Assembly (NCBI GenBank): GCA_029261965.1
Contig: JAJDAH010000188.1
Span: 1 to 64,000, forward strand
From: Polyangiaceae bacterium
GTDB taxonomy: Bacteria > Myxococcota_A > Polyangia > Polyangiales > Polyangiaceae
Direction: 5' to 3'
DNA length: 64,000 nucleotides
Positions 35,350 through 43,835 of the stretch are shown here, piece after piece (within the stretch, counting starts at the first letter, position 1; every line of letters begins with the position of its first letter). The notes beneath the pieces are model-generated. The model made no database searches, had not been told where the DNA came from, and saw only the letters and a list, made by a program, of their open reading frames with translations. Both the position numbers and the translations under genes were made by a program.

Positions 35350-36561
35350 TTACTTCGGGAGTCCCTTCATCGACACGAGAGGGACGCTCTCGGTGACTTC
35401 GAGCCCGAAGCCGCGAATGCCCGCGATCTTTTTTGGGTTGTTCGTGAGAAGCCGAATCTTCTTCAACCCGATCTCTCGGAGCACCTGCGCTCCCAAGCCG
35501 TACTCGCGCAAGACCGCGCGCGACTCGGCCATCTGGGTAGCTCGCGGCGCGCTCTTTTCTTCGCGCTGGGCGGCCAGACCTTCGAACTCGCGCTTCAGGT
35601 CCCCGCGCGGCCCGATGTAGATGATGACGCCACTGCCTTCCTCCTCGATGGCGTCTATCGCCTCGTTGAGGTGATGTCCGCCGTCGTTGGTGGTGGACAT
35701 GAAAAGATCGGCAATCGTGCTGCCGCCGTGCATGCGACAGAGCACCGCCTCGTTCGCGTCGGGCCGGCCTTTGACCAACGCCAGGTACTGCACCTCGTCC
35801 ACGCCGGCCTCGTAGACGATTGCCGTCCAATCCGTCCCGGTCCGGTCGAGCACTAGCTCGTGCTCGTAGCTCCGCTTCACCAGCTGCTCCGCCTGAAGGC
35901 GGTAGCGGATCAAGTCTGCAATGGTGACGATGCGCAGACCGTGCTCGCTCGCAAATCCCTCGAGATCCGGCATGCGCGCCATCGAACCGTCGTCGTTCAT
36001 GATCTCGCAGATCACGCCGGACGGATCGCAGCCCGCGAGTCGAGCCAAATCCACCGATCCCTCGGTCTGCCCAGCGCGAACTAAAACCCCACCCCGACGA
36101 GAGCGCAGCGGAAAAACGTGTCCGGGCGTGACGATGTCTTCTGGTTTGGCCGTCTCGTTGATCGCGACGAGCACCGTGTGGGCGCGATCCGCCGCGCTGA
36201 TGCCAGTCGTGACGCCGTAGCGGGCCTCGATGCTGACGGTGAACGCCGTCCCGAGAGGCGGCCCGCCACGCCACTTGGGCAGCGTCATCATCGGCAGCTC
36301 GAGCTTCTCCACCTGATTCTCGGTCATGGCCAGGCAAATGAGGCCGCGCCCGAACTTCGCCATGAAGTTGATCGCTTCGGGGGTGACCTTGTCACCGGCG
36401 ATCACGAGATCACCTTCGTTCTCCCGATCCTCGTCGTCGACGAGGATGACCATCTTGCCGGCTCGGATGTCGTCGATGGCCGCCTGCACGCGTTCGAGCA
36501 GCGCGGGATCGATGTCGAGGGGGTGGGGGCGCTCGCTCGAAGGAGTCGTGGATGTCGTCAT
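35350..36561 (-). CDS. ribB: Dihydroxybutanone phosphate synthase with degenerate GTP cyclohydrolase II domain
   Basis: 403 aa RibBA-shaped protein. The RibB half (15-218) is intact: '[11 protein letters not shown]' at 42-52, '[25 protein letters not shown]' and '[12 protein letters not shown]'. The RibA half (225-403) keeps the C-terminal signature '[12 protein letters not shown]' and '[10 protein letters not shown]', but the three zinc Cys (usual pattern C-x10-C-x-C after R-x-H) are gone: the site reads '[21 protein letters not shown]', and the 'RQEGRGIGL' segment is 'IGPRGDLKR'. GTP cyclohydrolase II activity is therefore unlikely; this is a RibBX-type layout. The start overlaps the ribE stop (ATGA). 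Confidence 0.93.
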   Translation of the reverse strand: MTTSTTPSSERPHPLDIDPALLERVQAAIDDIRAGKMVILVDDEDRENEGDLVIAGDKVTPEAINFMAKFGRGLICLAMTENQVEKLELPMMTLPKWRGGPPLGTAFTVSIEARYGVTTGISAADRAHTVLVAINETAKPEDIVTPGHVFPLRSRRGGVLVRAGQTEGSVDLARLAGCDPSGVICEIMNDDGSMARMPDLEGFASEHGLRIVTIADLIRYRLQAEQLVKRSYEHELVLDRTGTDWTAIVYEAGVDEVQYLALVKGRPDANEAVLCRMHGGSTIADLFMSTTNDGGHHLNEAIDAIEEEGSGVIIYIGPRGDLKREFEGLAAQREEKSAPRATQMAESRAVLREYGLGAQVLREIGLKKIRLLTNNPKKIAGIRGFGLEVTESVPLVSMKGLPK

Positions 36562-37193
36562 AGTCGGCCTGCACGTTCGAGCGCCTCGACGACGTCATCC
36601 GCATCGTCTCCGCGCGCCTCGAGGTAACGAACCACGTACCGGGCGAGTAAGTCCACCTCGAGATTCACCGCGCTCGAAGGCTTGGCGTTCCTGAAGGTGG
36701 TCACCTCGACGGTGTGTGGGATGAGCATGACGTGAAAACCGCCATCGCTCACGCCGTTCACGGTGAGCGACACGCCGTCCAAGGTGATCGAGCCCTTTGG
36801 CGCGACATACTTCATGAGCTCAGCCGGAGCTCGGCAATCCACGCGGATGGCGTCTCCTTGCCGCTCCATCCGCGTGATTTCTCCGACACCGTCGACGTGC
36901 CCGCTGACGAGGTGCCCGCCGAGGCGATCCCCGAGGGCGAGCGAGCGCTCCAAATTCACGTCGCCCCCGACTTCGAGGCGACCGAGGGTCGTTTTCTCGG
37001 CAGTCTCGACGCTCACGTCGGCGCTGAACCCGTTCTCGTCGAACCGCGTCACCGTCAGACACGCCCCGTTGACGCTGATCGACTCGCCGAGCTCGAGCTC
37101 TTCGAGGCTGCACGAAACATCGAGTCGAAAGCCGGGGCCGTGCTCTTCGCGGCGAGCGAGCTTCCCAGTGGTCTCGACGAGGCCCGTGAACAC
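36558..37193 (-). CDS. ribE: Riboflavin synthase alpha chain
   Basis: 211 aa from GTG 37193, which gives the invariant start 'VFTGLVET' (family MFTGIVE). Two lumazine-binding repeats: '[11 protein letters not shown]' then '[11 protein letters not shown]', and '[12 protein letters not shown]' in the second half. It dismutates two lumazines to riboflavin. First gene of the operon ribE-ribBX-ribH-nusB-M17N. I saw no FMN riboswitch in the 130 bp before it. Confidence 0.94.
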   Translation of the reverse strand: MFTGLVETTGKLARREEHGPGFRLDVSCSLEELELGESISVNGACLTVTRFDENGFSADVSVETAEKTTLGRLEVGGDVNLERSLALGDRLGGHLVSGHVDGVGEITRMERQGDAIRVDCRAPAELMKYVAPKGSITLDGVSLTVNGVSDGGFHVMLIPHTVEVTTFRNAKPSSAVNLEVDLLARYVVRYLEARGDDADDVVEALERAGRL

Positions 37194-37327
37194 GTCGTTT
37201 TCATAGCACCCGCACCCACGGGACCGCCCCATGCGACGCTGCAGGACAAAACTGAACCACCGCAGTCGACGCATTCCGCTCAGGCGTTCAGTGTAAAAGC
37301 TGCTCGGCCTTCGTCATTCTTGCTCGT

Positions 37328-37882
37328 GTGAGACTCGTGAGGCCCGGAGCCTTCGCGGCGGTAGGCGTGGGGTTGGCCGTCGTGGTGTCTTGCGGACCGA
37401 GCTACCAAGCGGTCTACGAAGGCAACCTTCGCTTCGAACACTGCTACCGCCTGGACATCGAGTCGAGCCAGTCCACCCGCTACCGCGAGCGTTGTTGGCG
37501 CGAATGGTTGAAGCTCTACACCTACGGTCAAACGCGTGACCGAGTGGACTACGCTTCGAAGCGCGCCGCCGCACTGGAAAGTGGAGCCGAAGCGATCGCG
37601 TTCGATCCGAGTCGGTCCGATGGCGGCGCACCCGTGCTCGCGCCGACGGCACCCGCTCCGACGAGCGTCAGCGCATCACCTCCCCCCACGGCGTCGGCCC
37701 ATCGGGACGCCGGCCGACCGGCGGAATCCGACGGCTCCCCCGCACCCCAGGACGAGTGCGTGGACACCTGCCGCTCCGTCTGGCGTGGGTGTGTGGATAA
37801 GTGCGACCAGCCCAAGGCACCGAAGAACTGCAAGGAATGCGGCAAGGATTACCGACGGTGCATGAAGCGTTGTTTCAGGTGA
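37328..37882 (+). CDS. Small Cys-rich lipoprotein
   Basis: 184 aa from GTG. Lipobox VVSC (Cys22). Residues 38-90 contain 'CYRLDIESSQ', 'RERCWREWLKLYTYGQTRDR', the latter sharing the 'lk-Y-YGQ' string with the paralogs at 2-541 and 14249-14953. A Pro/Ala/Ser spacer (about 100-140) precedes a compact Cys cluster of eight Cys in about 42 residues (CVDTC, CVDKC, CKECGKD, CMKRC). Probably a disulphide-rich outer-membrane lipoprotein. Function unknown. Confidence 0.75.
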   Translation: MRLVRPGAFAAVGVGLAVVVSCGPSYQAVYEGNLRFEHCYRLDIESSQSTRYRERCWREWLKLYTYGQTRDRVDYASKRAAALESGAEAIAFDPSRSDGGAPVLAPTAPAPTSVSASPPPTASAHRDAGRPAESDGSPAPQDECVDTCRSVWRGCVDKCDQPKAPKNCKECGKDYRRCMKRCFR

Positions 37883-37903
37883 AAAGGGAGAACCGACGAA
37901 TAG

Positions 37904-37940
37904 TTGACGCCCGAGCACGCACAGCGTTAACGAATATTCG
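37904..37940 (+). promoter_or_regulatory. Candidate promoter/operator before alr
   Basis: TTGACG (37904-37909) is followed after 17 nt by TTAACG (37927-37932), a weak sigma70-like pair, and immediately by a perfect 10-bp palindrome cgaatattcg (37931-37940), 13 nt before the alr ATG. This AT-rich palindrome is out of keeping with the surrounding GC content, so it may be a regulator binding site. Confidence 0.3.
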
Positions 37941-37952
37941 GTTTCAATCAGG

Positions 37953-39170
37953 ATGACCTTCCAGCATCCAGGACTCAGTGGTCTCAACGCCCTAGGCACC
38001 CCGTTGCCGCGCGTACTTCGCCCCAAACGTGCCGTCCCCTCGGACGCCGTGCGACCGACGCGCGCCGAGGTGAACCTCGCCGCCCTTCGGCACAACCTCC
38101 GGGTCGTGCAGCGCGCCGCCCCCACTTCGGAGGTCTGGGCCGTGCTCAAAGCCGACGGCTACGGCCATGGCGCGAAGGCCGTCGCGCGCACGCTCGAACG
38201 AGCTGGCGCTCACGGTGTGTGTGTTGCGCTCTTGGAAGAAGGCATCGAGCTGCGCGACGCCGGAATTCGCAAACCCATCCTCGTGATGGGCGGCTACTAC
38301 GGGGACGCTTGGGGAGAGCTGCTCCGTCACGACCTCGTGCCGGTGCTCTACGACGCCGCGCAGGTCGAAGCGATCGCCGACGAGGTGCGCTTCAGTGCGT
38401 CCGAGCCAGCACGAGTCCACCTCAAGATAGACACGGGCATGTCGCGCCTCGGCGCTCTGCCGAAGAACGTGGCGGAAGTCGCGGACGCCATCGCACGCTC
38501 ACCAGAAATCGAGCTCGACGGGTTGATGACGCACTTTGCCTGCGCGGACTCCGGCGACGAAGAGTCGCTTCGAGGTCAGCTCGAAAGCTTCGAGGCGGCG
38601 ACCACCGAGCTCGCCGAACGCGGACTCCGCCCTCGAGTCCGCCACGCGGCCAACAGCGCAGCGCTTCTTTCGCTCCCGGAGTCACATCTCGAAATGGTGC
38701 GACCCGGTTTGGCGCTCTTCGGCATCGAGCCGAAAACTGGGCTCGCTCCGGACCTGAAGCCCGCCATGAGAGTTCATACCGAGATCGTGGCGCTGCGCGA
38801 CCTCGAGCCTGGACAATCCGTTGGGTACGGTTGGACCTGGACGGCTAAACGACCGTCGAAGATCGCCACTGTGCCCATCGGTTACGCCGACGGGTTGCCG
38901 CGATCGCTCTCGAACAACGGCCATCTGCTCGTGCGCGGCCGGCGCGCTCCGATCGTCGGCACCGTGAGCATGGATCTGACGATGGTCGACGCCACCGACG
39001 TCGCGGGGGTCACCCTCCGCGATGAATGCGTGATGCTCGGCCAGCAAAAGGGCCCCTTGGGCGAAGACGAGATCACCGCTGCCGAGCTCGCGCAGAAGCT
39101 CGGCACGATCCCGTGGGAAGTTCTGACGAGCGTGATGCGTCGAGTGCCGCGGTTCTACCGCGAGCCCTGA
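37953..39170 (+). CDS. alr: Alanine racemase
   Basis: 405 aa with PLP Lys66 in 'LKADGYGHG', 'KIDTGMSRLG', 'HAANSAALL', the catalytic Tyr in 'VPIGYADGLPR' and 'GTVSMDLTMVD'. It interconverts L- and D-Ala for peptidoglycan. The first 35 residues are an extension relative to typical enzymes. Converges on the dioxygenase gene (3 nt gap). Confidence 0.96.
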   Translation: MTFQHPGLSGLNALGTPLPRVLRPKRAVPSDAVRPTRAEVNLAALRHNLRVVQRAAPTSEVWAVLKADGYGHGAKAVARTLERAGAHGVCVALLEEGIELRDAGIRKPILVMGGYYGDAWGELLRHDLVPVLYDAAQVEAIADEVRFSASEPARVHLKIDTGMSRLGALPKNVAEVADAIARSPEIELDGLMTHFACADSGDEESLRGQLESFEAATTELAERGLRPRVRHAANSAALLSLPESHLEMVRPGLALFGIEPKTGLAPDLKPAMRVHTEIVALRDLEPGQSVGYGWTWTAKRPSKIATVPIGYADGLPRSLSNNGHLLVRGRRAPIVGTVSMDLTMVDATDVAGVTLRDECVMLGQQKGPLGEDEITAAELAQKLGTIPWEVLTSVMRRVPRFYREP

Positions 39171-39173
39171 CCG

Positions 39174-40262
39174 TCAGGAAATCTTGTGGGCTCGGGTTTC
39201 GTCGACGAGCTGGCGTAGCCACAACATGTACGGCGTGCCGCCCGTCCCACGCGGGTCGACGACCCATTTGTTGATGTATTCCTGAGCCCAACCGAAGTGC
39301 ACCTCACGGAAGCTCGCCATGGCTTCGAGCACGTCGTTGAACGCTTCTTTGTCGGCCTTGTCGCGCACGCTCGGCATCGCCTCGATCCTCTCGAGCAACT
39401 CGCGATGGGGCGTTGGCATGAACCGACGCATGTCCCGGAGGTGGTCGGTGAGCTGCGTGGGCTCGTGCTTGATTTTCATGAAGCTCACGAGCGACGGGAT
39501 GATGCTGCTCTGGGCCCCGGTCTCGCCACGATGGTTCATCGGCTTTTCGTCGACCCCCTCGTAGACGACGTGCTCGAAGAAACGGATGTAAGGACGAAAC
39601 GTCCGGTAGTAGAGCCCGGGGTCCATTTTCTCGGGGATCCGCCGAAGCACGTCGACCTGGCGCCAGACCGAGCTCGCGATCCGCTCGAGCGCGGCGTCCA
39701 GCGCGGCGTCATCCCGCGCTTGGTGCGCGCGGCTCGCGTCGTCGTACGCCGGCAGTAGATCCGAGGCCAGCGCCTCGATCTCGACGTGGACGAGGATGAA
39801 CCAGTGCTCGTCGTAGAGGTGAACGAAGTTTTGGATCGTATCGATGTTGCCGAGCGCGATCGGCTTGGACGGATCGAAACGCTTCCAGTTGTAGAGCGCG
39901 TAGCCGTCGTAGCTGAGGATCGGCGGACGACCGAGCAGGTCACAGGCATTGCAAAACGGGACAGCCAAGTTGGCCGGGAGGCGCGTCGCCGGCGGCTGGC
40001 CCACCTGGTTGACGTAGGAGGAAACGAGGAAACCGAGTCGCAAGTAGTAGAGGTGAAGCTCCGAGAGGTCTTCTTGCCGTGTTCTGTCCTTTGGCCACTC
40101 GGGAATGTCGAGACTCTCGGCGAATTTTCTGAAGCCGGAGTCGTGAAGCAAGCTCGGCAGATCGTTGCCGACGACGTCGAGCTTTTCGAACGAATCATCA
40201 CTGAAGGCGATCGCGGGATCCTTCGACGGGAGAAAGCCGCGCCCCTCGGACATGCTGGTCAT
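39174..40262 (-). CDS. Indoleamine 2,3-dioxygenase
   Basis: 362 aa haem dioxygenase of the IDO (not TDO) family. Signature 'HRGETGAQSSIIPSL' corresponds to the FRGGSAGQSS substrate loop, 'FREVHFGWAQEYI' supplies the proximal haem ligand (His322), and 'GTGGTPYMLWLRQL' is the conserved C-terminal loop. It opens the indole ring of tryptophan to N-formylkynurenine. Start could also be three codons later. Bacterial IDOs are sporadic; none of the kynurenine genes are next to it. It is divergent from menB. Confidence 0.93.
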   Translation of the reverse strand: MTSMSEGRGFLPSKDPAIAFSDDSFEKLDVVGNDLPSLLHDSGFRKFAESLDIPEWPKDRTRQEDLSELHLYYLRLGFLVSSYVNQVGQPPATRLPANLAVPFCNACDLLGRPPILSYDGYALYNWKRFDPSKPIALGNIDTIQNFVHLYDEHWFILVHVEIEALASDLLPAYDDASRAHQARDDAALDAALERIASSVWRQVDVLRRIPEKMDPGLYYRTFRPYIRFFEHVVYEGVDEKPMNHRGETGAQSSIIPSLVSFMKIKHEPTQLTDHLRDMRRFMPTPHRELLERIEAMPSVRDKADKEAFNDVLEAMASFREVHFGWAQEYINKWVVDPRGTGGTPYMLWLRQLVDETRAHKIS

Positions 40263-40584
40263 GTCGAAGCCTACCGCGGGGGCGCAACCACGATACGCGC
40301 ATTAAAATTCATCGCGTGCACCATCGTGCAGAGACGCTCGAGCGCACGCTTTGCGCAATGCGTCTCAGCACGCGGACGCGGCGCGACGCGTCAGTCGCAG
40401 GTGCCGCTCCAAGAGCCCGATCGTGCGAGCTTTCTCAGCCTCGAGCCAGCACCGGTACGGCAGAGGCGCGGGGAGCCCGCCGTCTTTGTGCCGCGGCGCG
40501 TTTTGCGTTGCCGGTCGAGCAACACCCGTGTGACACCTTCTACTCGCGCCGCGAGACTACATCGTCGCGGACGAGGAGCGCGCC
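40263..40584. other. 322-bp divergent intergenic stretch, no gene seen
   Basis: Between the dioxygenase and menB, which are read away from each other. No frame looks coding. The only AT-rich patch is attaaaattc (40301-40310), a plausible -10 zone for the dioxygenase on the minus strand. An aggag (40573-40578 region) serves menB. No inverted repeats of note. Confidence 0.5.
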
Positions 40585-41475
40585 ATGGTTTCGGACATCT
40601 TCGACGAGGGCAAATGGGACGAAGTCGAGGGCTTCGACTTCACCGACATCACCTATCACCGCGCCAAGGACCAAGGCACCGTGCGCGTCGCGTTCAATCG
40701 CCCGGAGGTACGCAACGCCTTCCGACCACACACCGTCGACGAGCTGTACCGAGCCCTCGACCACGCTCGGATGACGAGCGACGTTGGCTGTGTGCTCTTG
40801 ACGGGCAACGGGCCGTCACCCAAAGACGGCGGCTGGGCCTTCTGCTCCGGCGGAGACCAGCGCATTCGCGGCAAGGACGGCTACAAGTACGAGGACGACG
40901 CCGGCGTCGACCCAGCGCGACTCGGGCGGCTGCACATCCTCGAAGTGCAGCGCCTGATCCGCTTCATGCCGAAGATTGTCATCGCGGTCGTTTCCGGGTG
41001 GGCCGTCGGCGGCGGACACAGTCTGCACGTCGTGTGCGACATGACGCTGGCGAGCCGCGAGCACGCTCGGTTCAAGCAGACCGATCCGGACGTCGCGAGC
41101 TTCGACAGCGGCTACGGCTCGGCCCTGCTCGCCCGACAGGTGGGGCAGAAGAAAGCACGCGAGATCTTTTTTGTCGGAAAGTCCTATTCGGCCGAAAAAG
41201 CTGAAGCCATGGGCATGGTGAACGAAGTCGTGCCCCACACCGATCTCGAATCCATCGCGCTCGAATGGGGCAGCGCGATCAACGGTAAGAGCCCCACGGC
41301 GATGCGCATGCTCAAGTTCGGCTTCAACATGGTCGACGACGGCATGGTCGGACAACAGATCTTCGCCGGAGAGGCCACCCGGCTGGCTTACGGCACCGAG
41401 GAAGCCCGCGAGGGGCGCGACGCGTTTCTCGAGAAGCGCGACCAGGACTACTCGAAGTTCCCCTGGCACTACTGA
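40585..41475 (+). CDS. menB: 1,4-dihydroxy-2-naphthoyl-CoA synthase (type II)
   Basis: 296 aa crotonase-fold enzyme with the characteristic N-terminus 'MVSDIFDEGKW' and loops 'SGGDQRIRG', 'GWAVGGGHSLHVVCD' and 'SFDSGYGSALLARQVGQKKAREIFF', ending 'DYSKFPWHY'. At the base position after 'FKQT' it has Asp (DPDV) instead of the Gly of E. coli, so it is the bicarbonate-independent type II form. It closes the second ring in menaquinone synthesis. Other men genes are outside the window. Confidence 0.96.
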   Translation: MVSDIFDEGKWDEVEGFDFTDITYHRAKDQGTVRVAFNRPEVRNAFRPHTVDELYRALDHARMTSDVGCVLLTGNGPSPKDGGWAFCSGGDQRIRGKDGYKYEDDAGVDPARLGRLHILEVQRLIRFMPKIVIAVVSGWAVGGGHSLHVVCDMTLASREHARFKQTDPDVASFDSGYGSALLARQVGQKKAREIFFVGKSYSAEKAEAMGMVNEVVPHTDLESIALEWGSAINGKSPTAMRMLKFGFNMVDDGMVGQQIFAGEATRLAYGTEEAREGRDAFLEKRDQDYSKFPWHY

Positions 41476-41495
41476 CCGCGAGTTAGCCCCTGGAT

Positions 41496-42452
41496 CTAGA
41501 GCACGTCGGGGTTGACGACGTTTTCGGGCACGTGGCCCGAAAGGCGCGCGGCCACCTGCGTGGCGGCGCGAGTCCGTAGCTCCCGCAGGCTCTGTTCGGA
41601 AACGAACGCCGTGTGCGGCGTCACGATGACGTTTTCGTCGTCGAACGGCGGGCGATCGAGCCCGGGGGGCTCGGGGTCTTGCACGTCGAGACCCGCTCCG
41701 GACAGGTGCCCAGAGTCCAACGCCCGGGCGAGCGCTTCGTGATCGACGAGCGCGCCGCGGGCCGTATTGATCAGGAACGCTCCGCGTTTCATTCGTCCGA
41801 GCTCGGCGGCGCCAATCAAGGGTTTCGTCTCGTTGGTCAGCGGCGCGTGCACGGACACGAAATCCGATCGCACCAGGAGCTCGGCGAGCGCCACCCGAGT
41901 CACTCCGGCAACTGGTTCGGTGGAGCTGCGAGTCGCGGCAAGCACTTCGAGGCCGAGCGCGTGCGCTCGGCGTGCCACTTCACGACCGATGCCGCCGAGC
42001 CCCACGAGGCCGAGAGTTCTTCCGGCCATACGACGCATCGTGGGACCGAGCGAGATGTCGTAGACGCCGTTTTTGGTGGCACGGTGATGAATGGCCACAT
42101 TGCGGGCCAACGCAAAAAGAAGAGCAATGGTGTGCTCTGCGACCTCCACGTCGCAGTACCCGGGCACGTTCGTAACCGGGATGCCAAGTCGCGTCGCGTG
42201 CGCGACGTCGATGTTGTCGAGCCCGACGCCCAGTCGCGCCACGATGCGCAAGCTCGGGCACGAGTCAATCACGCGGTCGGTGACCCGGGCCCAGTTCGTC
42301 ATGATGGCCTGGGCGTCGCCCACGGCGGAAACGAGCGAGCTCTCGTCCGTGGACTCCGGCAGGACGATCTCGGCACCCACGTCGCGCAGAATCGCGACCT
42401 CGAGATCGAGGTCCGGCCAGGCGTAGTCGGTGACGAGGACTTTGGCGGACAT
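41496..42452 (-). CDS. D-2-hydroxyacid dehydrogenase (phosphoglycerate dehydrogenase-like)
   Basis: 318 aa NAD-dependent dehydrogenase. 'RLGVGLDNIDVAHATRLGIPVTNVPGY' at about 74-100, Rossmann 'GLVGLGGIGREVARRA', catalytic Arg in 'FLINTARGALVDHEALA', and the Glu/His pair 'DPEPPG...VIVTPHTAFVSE'. It is shorter than SerA and has no ACT domain. Substrate may be phosphoglycerate, glyoxylate or another 2-oxoacid. 8 nt downstream of a DUF502 gene, probably cotranscribed. Confidence 0.9.
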   Translation of the reverse strand: MSAKVLVTDYAWPDLDLEVAILRDVGAEIVLPESTDESSLVSAVGDAQAIMTNWARVTDRVIDSCPSLRIVARLGVGLDNIDVAHATRLGIPVTNVPGYCDVEVAEHTIALLFALARNVAIHHRATKNGVYDISLGPTMRRMAGRTLGLVGLGGIGREVARRAHALGLEVLAATRSSTEPVAGVTRVALAELLVRSDFVSVHAPLTNETKPLIGAAELGRMKRGAFLINTARGALVDHEALARALDSGHLSGAGLDVQDPEPPGLDRPPFDDENVIVTPHTAFVSEQSLRELRTRAATQVAARLSGHVPENVVNPDVL

Positions 42453-42459
42453 CCGGCGC

Positions 42460-43059
42460 TCAGCTGCGGGTTTCGAGACCGTGCTCGGTTTCGAACTCGT
42501 GGTCGGGTCGTCGAGCGGTGTGTCCGCTCACCCCGCCGGACACGATGAACGTCATCAAGTCCCCACTCGCCACGTCGAGCGGCTCGACCTGGTCTCGGGG
42601 ACAAATGAAGACGTTGCCCGCGAAGTTGTACGACTGAGGAAAGTACACGGCGACGTGCCCGCCGAATCCCGAGAACGCCAACTTGTCGCGCGTCAGAAAC
42701 CCGAGAGCTTTGACCGAGCCTCCGGGTACGAGCGTGACGGCGACGGGCTGGTCGAACTTCTTCTGCTTGCCAACGAAAGCGCCGATCAAGTCACGAAACG
42801 AAGTGTAGAGAAGCTTGAACAGGGGGAGCCGTCCGAGCAGCTTTTCCGACCGCGTGCCGATCGCGTTGCCGATGACGGTCGAAGCCAAAAATCCGACCAG
42901 GGTGATGCCGGCAACGGTGAGCGCGAGCACCAGGCCCGGAACCGAATCCGGGAGCATGCCGCCGAGCATCGTGACGACGACGTAGATGACGTAGGCGGTG
43001 ATGGCGATCGGGCCGAGGACGAGCAATCCCCGGACGAAGTAACGGAGCAGCTTCTTCAT
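42460..43059 (-). CDS. DUF502 family membrane protein
   Basis: 199 aa. N-terminal 'RYFVRGLLVLGPIAITAYV' and a second membrane segment (about 45-65), then the conserved 'GRLPLFKLLYTSFRDLIGAF' and a cytoplasmic domain containing 'GFLTRD' and 'VAVYFPQSYNFAGNVF' (COG2928). Members are anchored by two helices; function unknown. Same strand as the dehydrogenase. Confidence 0.88.
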   Translation of the reverse strand: MKKLLRYFVRGLLVLGPIAITAYVIYVVVTMLGGMLPDSVPGLVLALTVAGITLVGFLASTVIGNAIGTRSEKLLGRLPLFKLLYTSFRDLIGAFVGKQKKFDQPVAVTLVPGGSVKALGFLTRDKLAFSGFGGHVAVYFPQSYNFAGNVFICPRDQVEPLDVASGDLMTFIVSGGVSGHTARRPDHEFETEHGLETRS

Positions 43060-43095
43060 GAGCGGATCGTACTCCGCCGATCGCCCGAGGGAACG

Positions 43096-43812
43096 TCAGC
43101 GGGGCGCCAAATCGAAGATTTCGACGTCGACTCCCGCGGCGTAGTGGCAAAGCTCCGGAGGTCCGCCGAGCTCGATGCCCGCCGCTGGAAGCAATCCATC
43201 CTCGAACGCGTCCACCTCGGCGAGCTGCACCGGATAGGGTGGGTGGTGCACCTGGCCGCTGTACACACGGCCGCGGTGCACCGTGTGAAGCAGGTACCTC
43301 TCGAACAAGAAGTGCTCGAGCGTCCCCGGCTCCGAAGCGCCGAGTAGCTCACCCGAGCGCCAAGTGACGTCGAGGCGAGCGTTCGGTTCGCTTCGCCGGC
43401 GGACCGTGTAGTGGATACCTGGCCCGTCTTGTCGAAGGGTCATGTCGGAGTAGTGGTACGGAAGCCCCCATACCGTGCGGGCGGTCGCCACGGCGATGCG
43501 CGACGCGGCGTCCAGCGAGAAGAAGTAGACGCCCGGATCTCCGCCGTCGACGTGCACGTAACAACGCACGTTCGTTTCGAGAAACTCGAAGGCCATCGCT
43601 TCCGGCACCCACGCCGGCCGCACGCCCTGCATCAGGAACGGCACGAGGCCGACATAGGTCTTGCCCTCGAACTCGTCGATCTCGAGCTCCCGAGGCACGA
43701 GCGCGCGCACGAGCGAACTCGGAACCACCCAGTGGAAGAACGCGAGGTTGCGCCAGCGCTGGTAGCCCCGCGCCCGGCCAGCTGGCCGCCGTGTCGGACT
43801 CACTCGATCCAT
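43096..43812 (-). CDS. DUF2071 (YqjF-like) protein
   Basis: 238 aa. 'RWRNLAFFHWVVPSSLVRALVPRELEID' at the N-terminus and 'GVYFFSLDA', 'GLPYHYSDM' and 'EHFLFERYLL' are typical of DUF2071/YqjF, a beta-barrel fold related to acetoacetate decarboxylase. No catalytic Lys is obvious at the expected place. Divergent from the next lipoprotein, 23 bp apart. Confidence 0.88.
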   Translation of the reverse strand: MDRVSPTRRPAGRARGYQRWRNLAFFHWVVPSSLVRALVPRELEIDEFEGKTYVGLVPFLMQGVRPAWVPEAMAFEFLETNVRCYVHVDGGDPGVYFFSLDAASRIAVATARTVWGLPYHYSDMTLRQDGPGIHYTVRRRSEPNARLDVTWRSGELLGASEPGTLEHFLFERYLLHTVHRGRVYSGQVHHPPYPVQLAEVDAFEDGLLPAAGIELGGPPELCHYAAGVDVEIFDLAPR

Positions 43813-43835
43813 GGCGCGCGTAGTATGCTCATTTC

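Noticed and set aside
37194-37327. FMN riboswitch before ribE
   Set aside because: The gap is too short and I could not find the conserved RFN-element core sequences.
40585-41475. MenB as enoyl-CoA hydratase of aminobenzoyl-CoA breakdown
   Set aside because: Its N-terminus and active-site loops are those of true MenB, so menaquinone synthesis is the better reading.
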